From Flavobacterium weaverense (GTDB lineage: Bacteria; Bacteroidota; Bacteroidia; Flavobacteriales; Flavobacteriaceae): a DNA stretch of 64,000 bases. Shown here in pieces: positions 34,468 through 43,240 of the stretch. The notes under the pieces are model-generated. The model saw only the letters and a program-made list of their open reading frames with translations, ran no database searches and had not been told where the DNA came from. Numbering within the stretch: the stretch's first letter is position 1; each line of letters opens with the position of its first letter. Location of the stretch: the NCBI RefSeq assembly GCF_003688495.1, contig NZ_REFH01000010.1, forward strand, positions 434,001 through 498,000, in the 5' to 3' direction. Made by a program: the position numbers and the translations under genes.

Positions 34468-34780
34468 AAAGGCAAAGTTTAAGTTGGCTTGTTTTTTATA
34501 AACAGTATTTCATTAATCAAATAAAGATTCATTTTTTGCTTTATAATTTAGTAAACGATTTAAAATCGAATTTATTTGATTGGGTTGTTAAGAATGCTTA
34601 AAATATTGATTGGTATTGTTTTAAGTATTTTAAATTATAAATTCAAATGCCGTAAATAAAATTATCGATCTGAAATTTTTTTAAATATCACTAATTCTGG
34701 GTATTGTGGAAGTACTTCTATAGCTCTATTTTTGTAGTAGAATACATAATTTGTATAAAATACTAATCTGCAGTTCTAAA
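34468..34780. other. AT-rich intergenic region
   Basis: A 313-base AT-rich spacer between divergent genes. It contains a TAATTTG stretch near 34747-34753 that may be part of the promoter for the small membrane protein to its right. Nothing else is recognised. Confidence 0.4.
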
Positions 34781-34939
34781 ATGATGAATCAATTACAGTA
34801 TAAACAAAATAATAGATCGAACAGTTCAAAAACTACTTCAGTCTTTTTATATCTTGGTACTTTCTTCGTTGCCACTTTAACTATTTCTATTGCTGTATTA
34901 ATAGTATTGATCGTTGCAAACCCTACTTATTTCTTTTAA
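34781..34939 (+). CDS. Small single-pass membrane protein (52 residues)
   Basis: A 52-residue protein with a polar N-terminus (NQLQYKQNNRSNSSKT) and one long membrane helix (FLYLGTFFVATLTISIAVLI) near the C-terminus. Two ATG codons in tandem open the frame; the first is taken. A TAATTTG element lies some 27 bases upstream. There is no recognisable family. Small size and lack of neighbours in the same unit keep confidence moderate. Confidence 0.5.
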   Translation: MMNQLQYKQNNRSNSSKTTSVFLYLGTFFVATLTISIAVLIVLIVANPTYFF

Positions 34940-35362
34940 AAAATTCTGCTTTCGTAAATTTATTGAAATTTTTTGCACTCAAATACGTTGAGCTGAAAAT
35001 TTAAGATCGATAGATGATTTAAATTTTTCATGCAGTCAAATGACATTGCACATTTTTCATCAAGTTTTGAGCGAACTTTTACACCTTTTATATATTTTCT
35101 TAAATAAGTGTTTGAAGGACTTTGCTAGCGGTTAGATCGCACGTTTTGAGTTTCCACAACTTCCTTACGTCATTTCGATGAAAACGCTTTAAAGCGACTT
35201 TATTTTAAGTCGAGGTCGATAAAACTTTTAATAATCAAGCTTTGATTAAAGTATAGACTATTTATTTTTTGGTTAGAAAATAATTTACAAACTAAATTTT
35301 CATTTCTAATTTGGTAAAGACGCCATTAACTTCCACTTTACCAACAAAATTAAGCTTTAAAA
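34940..35362. other. Intergenic region upstream of the tRNA terminator
   Basis: Some 420 bases with no gene. It contains two adjacent short hairpins, CGCTTTAAAGCG and CGACTTT-N5-AAGTCG (about 35190-35213). They could belong to an unrecognised RNA or a repeat, but no known family is seen. Confidence 0.35.
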
Positions 35363-35364
35363 AT

Positions 35365-35419
35365 AAAATCCCGAAATTAAAAAGTCAAAGCAAGCTCTGT
35401 TTTTTAATTTCGGGATTTT
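35365..35419 (-). terminator. Terminator of the tRNA cluster
   Basis: AAAATCCCGAAATTAAAAA and its exact complement form a 19-base stem around a 17-base loop, directly beyond the 3' end of tRNA-Leu on the minus strand. The T-rich end gives a good rho-independent terminator. Confidence 0.8.
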
Positions 35420-35428
35420 GTTAATTCG

Positions 35429-35511
35429 TGACCACGGTGGGATTTGAACCCACACGCCCTTGCGAGCACCAGCCCCTCAAGCTGGCAAGTCTACCGTTTC
35501 TCCACGTGGCC
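35429..35511 (-). tRNA. tRNA-Leu (GAG)
   Basis: Read on the minus strand, it folds as a class II tRNA with acceptor stem GGCCACG / CGTGGTC, discriminator A, a long variable arm (GTGCTCGCAAGGGCGT region), the T-arm GTTCAAATC and anticodon loop TTGAGGG, giving anticodon GAG. Length is 83 bases. The CCA end is not encoded. It would read CUC and CUU codons. Confidence 0.93.
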
Positions 35512-35520
35512 TAAAAGTAA

Positions 35521-35551
35521 AAAAGGTCATTCGCATAGCGAACGACCTTTT
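35521..35551 (-). terminator. Hairpin between tRNA-Leu and tRNA-Lys
   Basis: AAAAGGTCATTCGC and GCGAACGACCTTTT form a 14-base stem with one mismatch and a three-base loop. It could terminate part of the Lys transcript or serve as a processing signal between the tRNAs. Confidence 0.55.
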
Positions 35552-35552
35552 G

Positions 35553-35625
35553 TGACCCGACTGGGGCTCGAACCCAGGACCCCATCATTAAAAGTGATGT
35601 GCTCTACCAACTGAGCTATCGAGTC
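35553..35625 (-). tRNA. tRNA-Lys (TTT), copy 1
   Basis: A 73-base cloverleaf on the minus strand: acceptor GACTCGA / TCGGGTC, D-arm with AGCTCAGTTGGTAGAGC, anticodon loop TTTTAAT (anticodon TTT), T-arm with GGTTCGAGCC, discriminator A. No encoded CCA. It is identical to the copy at 35665. Confidence 0.95.
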
Positions 35626-35664
35626 AATGCTTTCAAGAAAATTATGTGTTGATCACTAAAATTG

Positions 35665-35737
35665 TGACCCGACTGGGGCTCGAACCCAGGACCCCATCAT
35701 TAAAAGTGATGTGCTCTACCAACTGAGCTATCGAGTC
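35665..35737 (-). tRNA. tRNA-Lys (TTT), copy 2
   Basis: Identical in all 73 bases to the copy at 35553 and separated from it by 39 bases. This is a tandem duplication of the lysine tRNA gene, likely co-transcribed with tRNA-Leu from upstream to the right. Confidence 0.95.
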
Positions 35738-35864
35738 ATATTCTTTCCTTGAATGCGGGTGCAAATATAAGGACTTTATTTGGAGTTTTCCAAGCATTTT
35801 TATTATAAATTTGTCTTTTTTAAACAAAAATTCTCAACACCTTAATTTGTAAGGTTTTATTAAG

Positions 35865-36383
35865 ATGAAAAAAATTATATTATTGGGTTATATGGGTTGT
35901 GGTAAGTCCACAATTGCAAATAAATTATCGCAAAGTCTAAAAATTCCGTTCGTAGATTTGGATGAAAAAATTGAAGAAAAAGCAAATTTGTCTATAAATG
36001 AGATTTTTGATACTCGCGGCGAAATATACTTTAGAAAGTTAGAACATCAAGTTTTTGTCGAATTGTTGAACTCACCCGATAAACAAATAATTGGTTTAGG
36101 AGGAGGAACTCCATGTTATGCCAATAATCATGAATTATTAAACGGAGAAAATGTTGCTTCTATTTATTTGAAAGCTTCAATTGATACATTATTTAGAAGA
36201 CTTTCTACCAATAAAAGCAAAAGACCCCTTATTTCACAAAAAAATGATGTGGAAATGAAGGAGTTTATTGCGACGCACCTTTTCGAAAGAAGTTATTATT
36301 ACAATCAAGCACAATTTAAAGTGACTGTTGATGAAAAAACAATTGATCAGGTAGTTCTTGATATTGAATGCATCTTAGCTTAA
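35865..36383 (+). CDS. aroK: Shikimate kinase
   Basis: A 172-residue shikimate kinase of the aromatic amino-acid pathway. It has the Walker A loop LLGYMGCGKSTIANKL, the shikimate-binding aspartate FVDLDEKIEE, TRGEIYFRKLEH and the GLGGGTPCY motif. Length is typical. Its last nine bases overlap the end of the convergent phosphoribosyltransferase gene. Confidence 0.95.
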   Translation: MKKIILLGYMGCGKSTIANKLSQSLKIPFVDLDEKIEEKANLSINEIFDTRGEIYFRKLEHQVFVELLNSPDKQIIGLGGGTPCYANNHELLNGENVASIYLKASIDTLFRRLSTNKSKRPLISQKNDVEMKEFIATHLFERSYYYNQAQFKVTVDEKTIDQVVLDIECILA

Positions 36384-36875
36384 ATAAGCGTAGCTGCTGC
36401 CGTCTTCATCAAATACAACTTGGACATGCTCAAATAACGACGTTGATAGAGAGATTCCTTTAAAATCAGCTTTTACAGGATACTTTTTATGATTTCTATC
36501 TACTAGCACTGCAGTTTTGAATTTCTTTAATGGAACATCAATAAAATGACGTACAGCATATATTAATGTAGTTCCTGAATTAAGAACGTCATCAACTAAA
36601 ATTAAACCTTTGTTTGCATAATCTTCTTTTGCTAACGAAGTTTGGATTGGTAACTGTGGATTCTGTTTATTGATTTGCACTTTGCAAATTGAAACTTTTA
36701 TTGGAGAAATAGTTTCTAACATAGAAGCTATTTTTTCTGCGAAAATAAAGCCGTTATTAGCAATTCCTGCAATTACAATTTCTTCTTCATCAACAAACGT
36801 TTCATAAATTTGATACGCAATTCTTCTAATTTTATGTTCAATTTCCTGATTGGTTAGGATTATATCTTTGTTCAT
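36375..36875 (-). CDS. Phosphoribosyltransferase (PyrR/Hpt-like)
   Basis: A 166-residue type I phosphoribosyltransferase. The PRPP-binding motif is LILVDDVLNSGTTLIYA, and IVIAGIANNGFIFAEKI matches the N-terminal substrate part. It might act as a PyrR-like regulator/uracil PRTase or on purine bases. The neighbouring S4 RNA-binding gene on the same strand gives no clue. The family is certain, the substrate is not. Confidence 0.85.
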   Translation of the reverse strand: MNKDIILTNQEIEHKIRRIAYQIYETFVDEEEIVIAGIANNGFIFAEKIASMLETISPIKVSICKVQINKQNPQLPIQTSLAKEDYANKGLILVDDVLNSGTTLIYAVRHFIDVPLKKFKTAVLVDRNHKKYPVKADFKGISLSTSLFEHVQVVFDEDGSSYAYLS

Positions 36876-36955
36876 TATATATATTGTAAGTTGTTATTAA
36901 CAGATTGGTAGATTTAAATATTATTTCGGCTAATGGATTAGCTAGCGATGCTAAA

Positions 36956-37342
36956 TCAATCTTCTTCTTCTGTTTTTATTTCGTTACCAAATTCATCGAT
37001 ATCTCTTCTATCTTTTTTTGTTGGTCTTCCTGTGCCATTTTTTCGATAATGTTCCTTCGATAATTTTAAGAGTTCTAAATGTTGATAGACTTCAGCTGGA
37101 GTGTCATTCCTTCTATAAATGTCAACAAGTTTTGCGCCCACACGGTTCTCAGGAATGTCTAAAACCGTTATAATCTGGGTGATTTGATCTTTTCTAAATG
37201 TGATTTTATCAGTAGGAAATACCTCCTTAGAAGGTTTGGCAACTAGACCATTCACAGTCACGTGGTTCTTTTTACAGGCTTCGGTAACCATGTTTCGGGT
37301 TTTGTAATACCTCACACACCATAAATATTTATCTATTCTCAT
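36956..37342 (-). CDS. S4-domain RNA-binding protein (HslR-like)
   Basis: A 128-residue S4-domain protein. MRIDKYLWCVRYYKTRNMVTE opens the S4 fold (split here: MRIDKYLWCVRYYK, then TRNMVTEACKK) and continues VTVNGLVAKPSKEVFPTD. The basic tail ends near RPTKKDRRD. HslR-type proteins recycle stalled 50S subunits. The ATG at 37342 is chosen because the conserved domain begins there; the open frame runs 15 codons further but is not conserved in type. Confidence 0.88.
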   Translation of the reverse strand: MRIDKYLWCVRYYKTRNMVTEACKKNHVTVNGLVAKPSKEVFPTDKITFRKDQITQIITVLDIPENRVGAKLVDIYRRNDTPAEVYQHLELLKLSKEHYRKNGTGRPTKKDRRDIDEFGNEIKTEEED

Positions 37343-37422
37343 AAATTTTCTAAAATCGGAGTTAAATTGTTTACAAAAATCAATCAATATTGTATCTTGC
37401 GCACTTAAAAAAATTAGCTATA

Positions 37423-38403
37423 ATGAACAAATTTAAGTATTATTTTATTCTATTAATTACAACCCTGTCTTTATTTTCATGTTCAAAGGATAATGACACA
37501 GCAGATATTACTCCACCAAGAGATTACGCAGAGCAATATGCAACTGATTTGAAAGATATTGAGGAATATTTGAATAATTATTATATCGAAGATGTTTCTG
37601 CAGACGCTGATACTAAAATAACAAAAATACCGACTGGAGGAACTCAACCTTCACTAATGTCATACTTAAATAAAACTACGTTCCCGAAGCTTTTATATCG
37701 TGAGTTAAATTTTCATAATATTACCTATAAATTATATTATTTAGTGCTAAGAGAAGGAGTAGGGTTGTCACCAACTAATACTGACGGTGTTCTTACAGCT
37801 TATAAAGGCGAATATTTATCGCGAACTAAAGTAGCTGAAGTTCAGAATTTAGGTGCAACTTTCTTTGAAGAATCAAAAACTCCACAGCAGTTCTTTTACT
37901 TGTATAATCCAAATGCTCCGCTTATTAAAGGTTGGGAAGAGCTTTTTCCACAATTTAAAACTGGAACATACCTATCAAATGCTGACGGTACGGTTACTTA
38001 TAGTAATTTTGGAGCTGGAGTATTATTTATTCCTTCAGGTCTTGCTTACTATAACGCAGGAAGTGCTACTATTCCAGCATATGCGCCTTTAGTTTTTAGT
38101 GTGAAATTATATGAAATTAACAGAGTAGATTCAGATGGAGATGGAATAATGGATTTCCAAGAAGATTTAAATGGTGATGGTTACATGCGTTTATTACCAG
38201 CAGGAGTTACAAATCCTGATGATACTGACGGAGATGGAATACCTAACTTTCTAGATGCAGATGATGATGGTGATGGAGTAAGTACTAGAAAAGAAATAAC
38301 AGATGCAAATGGTAAAGTAATACCGTTTGACTTAATTCCAGCATGTGATGGAAACACAACAGATCCTGCTAGGAAAAAAAGACACTTAGTTAAATGTAAT
38401 TAA
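37423..38403 (+). CDS. FKBP-type peptidyl-prolyl isomerase lipoprotein with calcium-binding repeats
   Basis: A 326-residue lipoprotein (FILLITTLSLFSCSKDND). Residues about 110-235 match the FKBP fold: VLTAYKGEYLSRT, then PLIKGWEELFPQFKTG and LFIPSGLAYYNAGSATIPA. The C-terminal part has thrombospondin type 3-like acidic repeats (DSDGDGIMDFQEDLNGDG, DTDGDGIPNFLDADDDGDG) that should bind calcium. It would help fold or tether proteins at the surface. The start is the ATG ahead of the signal peptide. Confidence 0.87.
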   Translation: MNKFKYYFILLITTLSLFSCSKDNDTADITPPRDYAEQYATDLKDIEEYLNNYYIEDVSADADTKITKIPTGGTQPSLMSYLNKTTFPKLLYRELNFHNITYKLYYLVLREGVGLSPTNTDGVLTAYKGEYLSRTKVAEVQNLGATFFEESKTPQQFFYLYNPNAPLIKGWEELFPQFKTGTYLSNADGTVTYSNFGAGVLFIPSGLAYYNAGSATIPAYAPLVFSVKLYEINRVDSDGDGIMDFQEDLNGDGYMRLLPAGVTNPDDTDGDGIPNFLDADDDGDGVSTRKEITDANGKVIPFDLIPACDGNTTDPARKKRHLVKCN

Positions 38404-38416
38404 GGTTATAAAAAGC

Positions 38417-38460
38417 AAAAAAAAAATCCAGTTGGTCAATGCCAACTGGATTTTTTTTTT
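38417..38460. terminator. Bidirectional rho-independent terminator
   Basis: TCCAGTTGG and CCAACTGGA form a stem with a six-base loop, flanked by long A- and T-runs. It separates the convergent FKBP and transketolase genes. Confidence 0.9.
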
Positions 38461-38477
38461 GCTCTAAATGAAAAGTA

Positions 38478-39431
38478 TTATTTTCTTTTCATCACTCTTT
38501 CTACAGCTTCAACAATAGCTTGATTGTTTAGTTTGTATTTATCCATTAACTGTTCTGGTGTTCCAGACTCTCCAAAACTATCATTAACAGCAACAAACTC
38601 TTGAGGAGCTGGATCGTTTAAAGCAAGAACTCTAGAAATGCTTTCGCCAAGTCCTCCTAATATATTATGCTCTTCAGCAGTAACGATACATTTTGTTTTT
38701 GCCAAAGATTTTAAAATAGCTTCTTCGTCTAATGGTTTAATAGTATGAATGTTAATTACTTCAGCAGAAATACCTTGCGCCTCTAAAGCTTCAGCTGCAA
38801 TTAAAGCTTCCCACACTAAATGTCCTGTTGCTACAATAGTTACATCAGTTCCTTCAGTTAAAACAATTGCTTTACCAATTTCGAATGGTTCATCAGCTGG
38901 CATGAAATTAGGAACTACTGGACGACCAAAACGCAAATAAACTGGACCTTGATGATCTGCAATTGCTAAAGTCGCTGCTTTAGTTTGATTGTAATCACAG
39001 GTATTGATTACAGTCATTCCTGGTAACATTTTCATTAAACCAATATCTTCAAGGATTTGGTGAGTTGCACCATCTTCTCCTAAAGTTAATCCGGCGTGCG
39101 ATGCACAAATTTTCACATTTTTTTCAGAATAAGCAACTGACTGACGGATTTGATCATAAACTCTTCCAGTAGAAAAGTTTGCGAAAGTTCCCGTAAAAGG
39201 AATTTTACCACCAATAGTTAATCCTGCTGCGATTCCAATCATATTTGCTTCAGCAATTCCGATTTGGAAAAAACGCTCTGGATGATTTTTTTTGAAATCA
39301 TCAAACTTTAATGATCCAATTAAATCAGCACAAAGTGCAACAACGTTTTCGTTTTTTTGACCTAATTCTGTCATTCCCGCTCCAAAACCTGAACGAGTAT
39401 CTTTACTTCCTGTATTTGTATATTTTTTCAT
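38478..39431 (-). CDS. Transketolase, C-terminal subunit
   Basis: A 317-residue protein equal to the pyrimidine-binding and C-terminal domains of transketolase. It opens KDTRSGFGAGMTELGQ and includes GIAEANMIGIAAGLTIGGK and CASHAGLTLGEDGATHQ. It pairs with the N-terminal subunit encoded 63 bases upstream. The two-gene form is common in Bacteroidota and archaea. It acts in the pentose phosphate pathway. Confidence 0.92.
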   Translation of the reverse strand: MKKYTNTGSKDTRSGFGAGMTELGQKNENVVALCADLIGSLKFDDFKKNHPERFFQIGIAEANMIGIAAGLTIGGKIPFTGTFANFSTGRVYDQIRQSVAYSEKNVKICASHAGLTLGEDGATHQILEDIGLMKMLPGMTVINTCDYNQTKAATLAIADHQGPVYLRFGRPVVPNFMPADEPFEIGKAIVLTEGTDVTIVATGHLVWEALIAAEALEAQGISAEVINIHTIKPLDEEAILKSLAKTKCIVTAEEHNILGGLGESISRVLALNDPAPQEFVAVNDSFGESGTPEQLMDKYKLNNQAIVEAVERVMKRK

Positions 39432-39494
39432 TTTCTAATTTAGATTTTTTGCAGCATTCAAATGAACACTAATTACTTAGTGGAAGCGTACTTC

Positions 39495-40349
39495 CTAGTA
39501 GTCTGAATTGCCTCCAACATTATAGTTTTGAGCTAATGCAATTTCTAACTGTGTATCATTTGGTGCCTTACCATGCCAAGCATGAGTATTCATCATGAAA
39601 TCTACTCCATTACCCATTTCAGTATGCAACAATACACAAACTGGTTTTCCTTTTCCTGTTCTTGACTTTGCATCATTCATCCCAGCAATGATAGCTTCGA
39701 TATCATTCCCTTTTTCAATTTCTAAAACATCCCAATCAAAAGCTTCAAATTTTGCTCTTATGCTTCCCATTGCTAGAACTTCGTCAGTAGGACCATCAAT
39801 TTGTTTTCCGTTTAAATCGATTGTAGCAATTAGATTATCTACATTCTTAGCAGATGCGTACATGATTGCTTCCCAGTTTTGACCTTCTTGCAATTCACCG
39901 TCACCATGTAAAGTGTAGATAATGTGTTTATCACCGTTTAGTTTTTTAGCTTGAGCAGCTCCAATACCAACAGATAAACCTTGACCAAGAGAGCCTGAAG
40001 CCATTCTTATTCCTGGTAAACCATCGTGAGTAGTAGGATGTCCTTGCAATCTTGAATTAATCAAACGGAAAGTCGATAATTCAGAAACTGGAAAATATCC
40101 TGTTCTCGCTAATACGCTGTAAAACACAGGAGAAATGTGACCATTAGAAAGGAAGAAAATATCTTCTCCTATTCCGTCCATCTCAAAACCTTCTTTACGT
40201 TCCATTATATTTTGGTATAAGGCTACAAGAAATTCAGTACAACCTAGAGAACCACCTGGATGACCTGAGTTTACTGCGTGTACCATTCGAAGAATATCTC
40301 TTCGCACTTGGATAGTTAAATCGTTTAATTGTTGTGTGTTTGGTTTCAT
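39495..40349 (-). CDS. Transketolase, N-terminal (thiamine diphosphate-binding) subunit
   Basis: A 284-residue protein equal to the N-terminal domain of transketolase. It has VNSGHPGGSLGCTEFLVALYQ (split: VNSGHPGGSLG), GSLGQGLSVGIGAAQAKKL and the thiamine diphosphate motif GDGELQEGQNWEAIMYA, ending IDLNGKQIDG. The ATG at 40349 is chosen since the conserved domain begins QQLNDLTIQVRRDIL; an open frame extends 26 codons upstream without conservation. It forms an operon with the C-terminal subunit. Confidence 0.92.
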   Translation of the reverse strand: MKPNTQQLNDLTIQVRRDILRMVHAVNSGHPGGSLGCTEFLVALYQNIMERKEGFEMDGIGEDIFFLSNGHISPVFYSVLARTGYFPVSELSTFRLINSRLQGHPTTHDGLPGIRMASGSLGQGLSVGIGAAQAKKLNGDKHIIYTLHGDGELQEGQNWEAIMYASAKNVDNLIATIDLNGKQIDGPTDEVLAMGSIRAKFEAFDWDVLEIEKGNDIEAIIAGMNDAKSRTGKGKPVCVLLHTEMGNGVDFMMNTHAWHGKAPNDTQLEIALAQNYNVGGNSDY

Positions 40350-40501
40350 TTGTGTGTTAAAAATTAGACTTGGCAAAGATAAACAGATATTTTGATTTAT
40401 GGATATTTCCATTTTTTGATTTATCAATAGTTATCAAGGATTTCCAACTTTTTCAACAATATTATTTTCTGCAACAACCGAGTATTTAGTACCTTGCCAA
40501 A

Positions 40502-41083
40502 ATGTTCCAACAATTATTCGATAGCATTCAAGAAAAAGTAACAGTTACTCCAGCAGAAATGGACATTTGCAAAACTTTTTTCATACCTAAAAAGTTGCGT
40601 AAAAAGCAGACTTTATTGCAAGAAGGTGACATTTGCATTCATAATGCATTTGTGGAGAAAGGTATTATGCGTTCTTTTTTTACTGACGAAAAAGGAAATG
40701 AACATATCGTTCAATTTGCAATCGAAGGTTGGTGGATTACTGATTTGTCTAGTTTTTTGACTAAAAGTAATTCGATTTATACTATTGAAGCGCTTGAGGA
40801 TTGTGAACTACTATTATTAACCATGGAAGCGAGAGAAACTCTGATCGATAAAATCCCAATGTTTGAACGATACCAGCGACTACTATTACAAAACGCTTAC
40901 ATTGCTAATCAAGCTAGGATTAATTCAGCGCTTACTGAAACTGCCGAAGAAAAATACGTTAAAGTTGGTTTAGCCTATCCTGGAATAATCAAACGTGTTC
41001 CTCAACACATGATTGCTTCGTACTTGGGTTTGAAACCAGAAACCCTGAGTAGAGTTAGAAAACAGATTAGCACTCGCATTTAA
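40502..41083 (+). CDS. Crp/Fnr-family transcriptional regulator
   Basis: A 193-residue regulator. The cyclic-nucleotide-binding-type barrel has QEGDICIHNAFVEKGIMRSFF and GWWITDLSSFLTKSNSIYTIEAL (quoted in part), and the helix-turn-helix is IASYLGLKPETLSRVRKQ. No cysteine cluster for an iron-sulfur centre is present. Ligand unknown. A perfect palindrome with an FNR-like core follows six bases after its stop, so it may control the next genes. Confidence 0.88.
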   Translation: MFQQLFDSIQEKVTVTPAEMDICKTFFIPKKLRKKQTLLQEGDICIHNAFVEKGIMRSFFTDEKGNEHIVQFAIEGWWITDLSSFLTKSNSIYTIEALEDCELLLLTMEARETLIDKIPMFERYQRLLLQNAYIANQARINSALTETAEEKYVKVGLAYPGIIKRVPQHMIASYLGLKPETLSRVRKQISTRI

Positions 41084-41088
41084 TTTCT

Positions 41089-41108
41089 CTGTTGACCTAA
41101 ATCAACAG
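41089..41108. promoter_or_regulatory. Crp/Fnr-like palindrome
   Basis: CTGTTGA-N6-TCAACAG is a perfect 7-base inverted repeat. Its core TTGAC-N4-ATCAA differs by one base from the FNR consensus TTGAT-N4-ATCAA. It lies between the Crp/Fnr gene and a hypothetical gene, 70 bases before the latter's start. There is no T-run, so a terminator is unlikely. Confidence 0.55.
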
Positions 41109-41177
41109 AATTTCTTGTTTTACATCAACAACAATTGCACTGCTGCAGCCTTAAATTTGTCTTGTAAATAAAAGTCA

Positions 41178-41606
41178 ATGTCAATTAGGAAAACATTTGC
41201 AGTAATTGGTCTTTCAAAATTTGGAATCATTTCTGTATTGTCTAAAATTGGACAAAATAACAACGCGCTGATATTTGATGGTGCTTCATCTTTTACTGAT
41301 GAGGTTTTTTCGAAAAGTAGAACTGTAGTTCCAAATTTAGAAGTTGAAATAGCCACTTGTCCAATTGATGCGAGTTGGGAAGCTGATGTTATTGTAATTT
41401 CAGATTCTTTTGTTCGAAAAGCAGAATCCATAAAGAAAATCACAAAAGTTTCTACTGGTAAAACTGTTATTATCGTAAATGATAATGAGAAAAAAGAAGA
41501 TGACTTCCAAAATTCTGAATCGCTGCTATCTCTTTTTCCTTATTCGAATGTGAGAAGCATTACTGAAGCAGAAATTGAGAGTTTTGACTTTATGTTACCA
41601 TTGTAA
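41178..41606 (+). CDS. Hypothetical protein with Rossmann-like N-terminus
   Basis: A 142-residue protein beginning SIRKTFAVIGLSKFGIISVLS, which resembles the first strand and glycine turn of a nucleotide-binding Rossmann fold, though the GxGxxG is not complete. Later segments (EADVIVISDSF, GKTVIIVNDNE) read as alternating strands and helices. It lies after the Crp/Fnr palindrome and before the old yellow enzyme gene. I do not recognise a function. Confidence 0.6.
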   Translation: MSIRKTFAVIGLSKFGIISVLSKIGQNNNALIFDGASSFTDEVFSKSRTVVPNLEVEIATCPIDASWEADVIVISDSFVRKAESIKKITKVSTGKTVIIVNDNEKKEDDFQNSESLLSLFPYSNVRSITEAEIESFDFMLPL

Positions 41607-41707
41607 TATACGTCTTGATGAAGTGAGAACAAACTTTTATACACAAACAGGTTAAATTTTTATCAATATAGTTTCTAAAATCAATACTTTTTAATTAAAA
41701 AAAAAAC

Positions 41708-42802
41708 ATGAGCAAATCACTTTTATTCCAGCCCTACACTCTAGGAGATATAATTTTAAATAATAGAGTAGTAATGGCACCAATGACCAGAAGCCGTTCT
41801 AATAACGAAGGAAATGTTGCGACGGACTTAACTGCTAGATACTATGAGCAAAGAGCTACCGCAGGTTTAATTATTACAGAAGGAACTTTTGTGAGCACTA
41901 AAGCAGTTGGTTTTATAAATGTCCCAGGAATTTACAGCGAAGCACAAATAGAAGGTTGGAAATTAGTTACAAAAGCGGTGCATGATAAAGGAGGAAAAAT
42001 ATTTGCTCAACTTTGGCACACAGGAAGATTATCGCATCCTGATTTACATGCGGGTGAATTACCTCATGCTCCTTCAGCTTTAAATCCTTTTGCAAAAGCA
42101 TTTACCAACGATGGTTTTGTGGATACTGTAGTTCCAAAAGAAATGACGATTGAGGATATTAATCAAACTGTTTTAGATTTTACAAATGGAGCTAAAAACG
42201 CATTAGCTGCAGGTTTTGATGGTGTGGAGTTGCATGCTGCAAACGGTTATTTATTACAGCAATTTTTTAATAGATACTCGAACCATCGCACAGACGATTA
42301 TGGTGGTTCAATGGAAAATAAATCCCGTATCTTATTTGATATTTTAAATGCATTTAAAGGAGTAATTGACTATTCTAAAGTTGGAGTTCGTTTAAATCCA
42401 AGTTTGAATAATGCTCAAGGAATGATGCTTGATAAAGATACTATCCCGACGCACGAATATATTGTAAAACGCTTGAATGATTACGGATTAGCTTATATTC
42501 ATTTAACAGAGCCTTTTACGCCAGTAGATGATATTCCTTTTGCGGTAACAGAAGTTGCAAAACATTTTAGACCTTTATATAATGGTACATTAATCATTAA
42601 TAAAAGTTTCACAAAGGAGACCGGAATTAAAGTTATTGAAGATGGCTATGCTGATTTAGTGGCTTACGGAGTGCCATTTATTGCTAATCCAGATTTAGTG
42701 GCGCGTTTTGAAGCAGATGCTCCTTTGAATGCTCCTGATCAAGCAACTTTTTATACGCCTACTGAGAAAGGTTATACTGATTATCCATCAATGACAAAAT
42801 AA
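41708..42802 (+). CDS. nemA: Old yellow enzyme-family alkene reductase
   Basis: A 364-residue FMN-dependent reductase. It has NNRVVMAPMTRSRS, AQLWHTGRLSHPD, GFDGVELHAANGYLLQQFF and NHRTDDYGGSMENKSR, all standard for the family. It would reduce activated alkenes or nitro-compounds with NAD(P)H. A good terminator follows. It may be controlled by the adjacent Crp/Fnr regulator, but no second palindrome is seen at its own start. The symbol is by similarity. Confidence 0.9.
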   Translation: MSKSLLFQPYTLGDIILNNRVVMAPMTRSRSNNEGNVATDLTARYYEQRATAGLIITEGTFVSTKAVGFINVPGIYSEAQIEGWKLVTKAVHDKGGKIFAQLWHTGRLSHPDLHAGELPHAPSALNPFAKAFTNDGFVDTVVPKEMTIEDINQTVLDFTNGAKNALAAGFDGVELHAANGYLLQQFFNRYSNHRTDDYGGSMENKSRILFDILNAFKGVIDYSKVGVRLNPSLNNAQGMMLDKDTIPTHEYIVKRLNDYGLAYIHLTEPFTPVDDIPFAVTEVAKHFRPLYNGTLIINKSFTKETGIKVIEDGYADLVAYGVPFIANPDLVARFEADAPLNAPDQATFYTPTEKGYTDYPSMTK

Positions 42803-42829
42803 ACATTATTTTAAGAATTACATTTTATA

Positions 42830-42856
42830 AATAAGCCCGCGTGAAGCGGGCTTATT
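42830..42856 (+). terminator. Terminator of the alkene reductase gene
   Basis: AATAAGCCCGC and GCGGGCTTATT form a perfect 11-base stem with a five-base loop, 28 bases after the stop. It also faces the convergent rhodanese genes. Confidence 0.85.
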
Positions 42857-42917
42857 ACTTTTTAAGAAAAAACAGATCGAGAAGAAGTTCACATTAAATA
42901 GTGCTCAAATTCTATTT

Positions 42918-43235
42918 TTATCGAAGTTTGTTATTAAGGCTGCTCCATCCGCCACCATTGTAAACTGATGTGTACCCTTTAGATTTTAAAATTCCCTTTG
43001 CTGATGCACTTCTCATTCCTGAGGCGCAACACGTAATAATTACTTTATTTTTATCTTTTAGTTTACCCAAATTACTGCTTAAAGTATCAAGAGGTATATT
43101 TATTGAGCCGTTAACATGTCCGCCTGAATATTCTCCTTTACTACGAACGTCAACTATGATCGCTCCTTGCTTCACTAATTCAGCATAATTAGTACTTGGT
43201 CCAAAACCAAATAATTTTTTAATTGCGTCTATCAT
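42918..43235 (-). CDS. Rhodanese-domain protein, copy 1
   Basis: A 105-residue single-domain sulfurtransferase. It has GAIIVDVRSKGEYSGGHVNG and the active loop C70-A-S-G-M-R-S76. The rhodanese cysteine carries a persulfide. It lies five bases after the second rhodanese gene and is co-transcribed with it. The ATG at 43235 is taken because the domain begins soon after; the upstream extension in frame is not conserved in type. Confidence 0.88.
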   Translation of the reverse strand: MIDAIKKLFGFGPSTNYAELVKQGAIIVDVRSKGEYSGGHVNGSINIPLDTLSSNLGKLKDKNKVIITCCASGMRSASAKGILKSKGYTSVYNGGGWSSLNNKLR

Positions 43236-43240
43236 TTTTT

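Noticed and set aside
35642-35827. A 61-codon minus-strand frame
   Set aside because: It covers the second tRNA-Lys gene; the sequence is explained by the tRNA.
38478-40349. A frameshifted transketolase gene
   Set aside because: The two halves are separate complete genes with their own starts and a normal spacer, the usual split form in this phylum.
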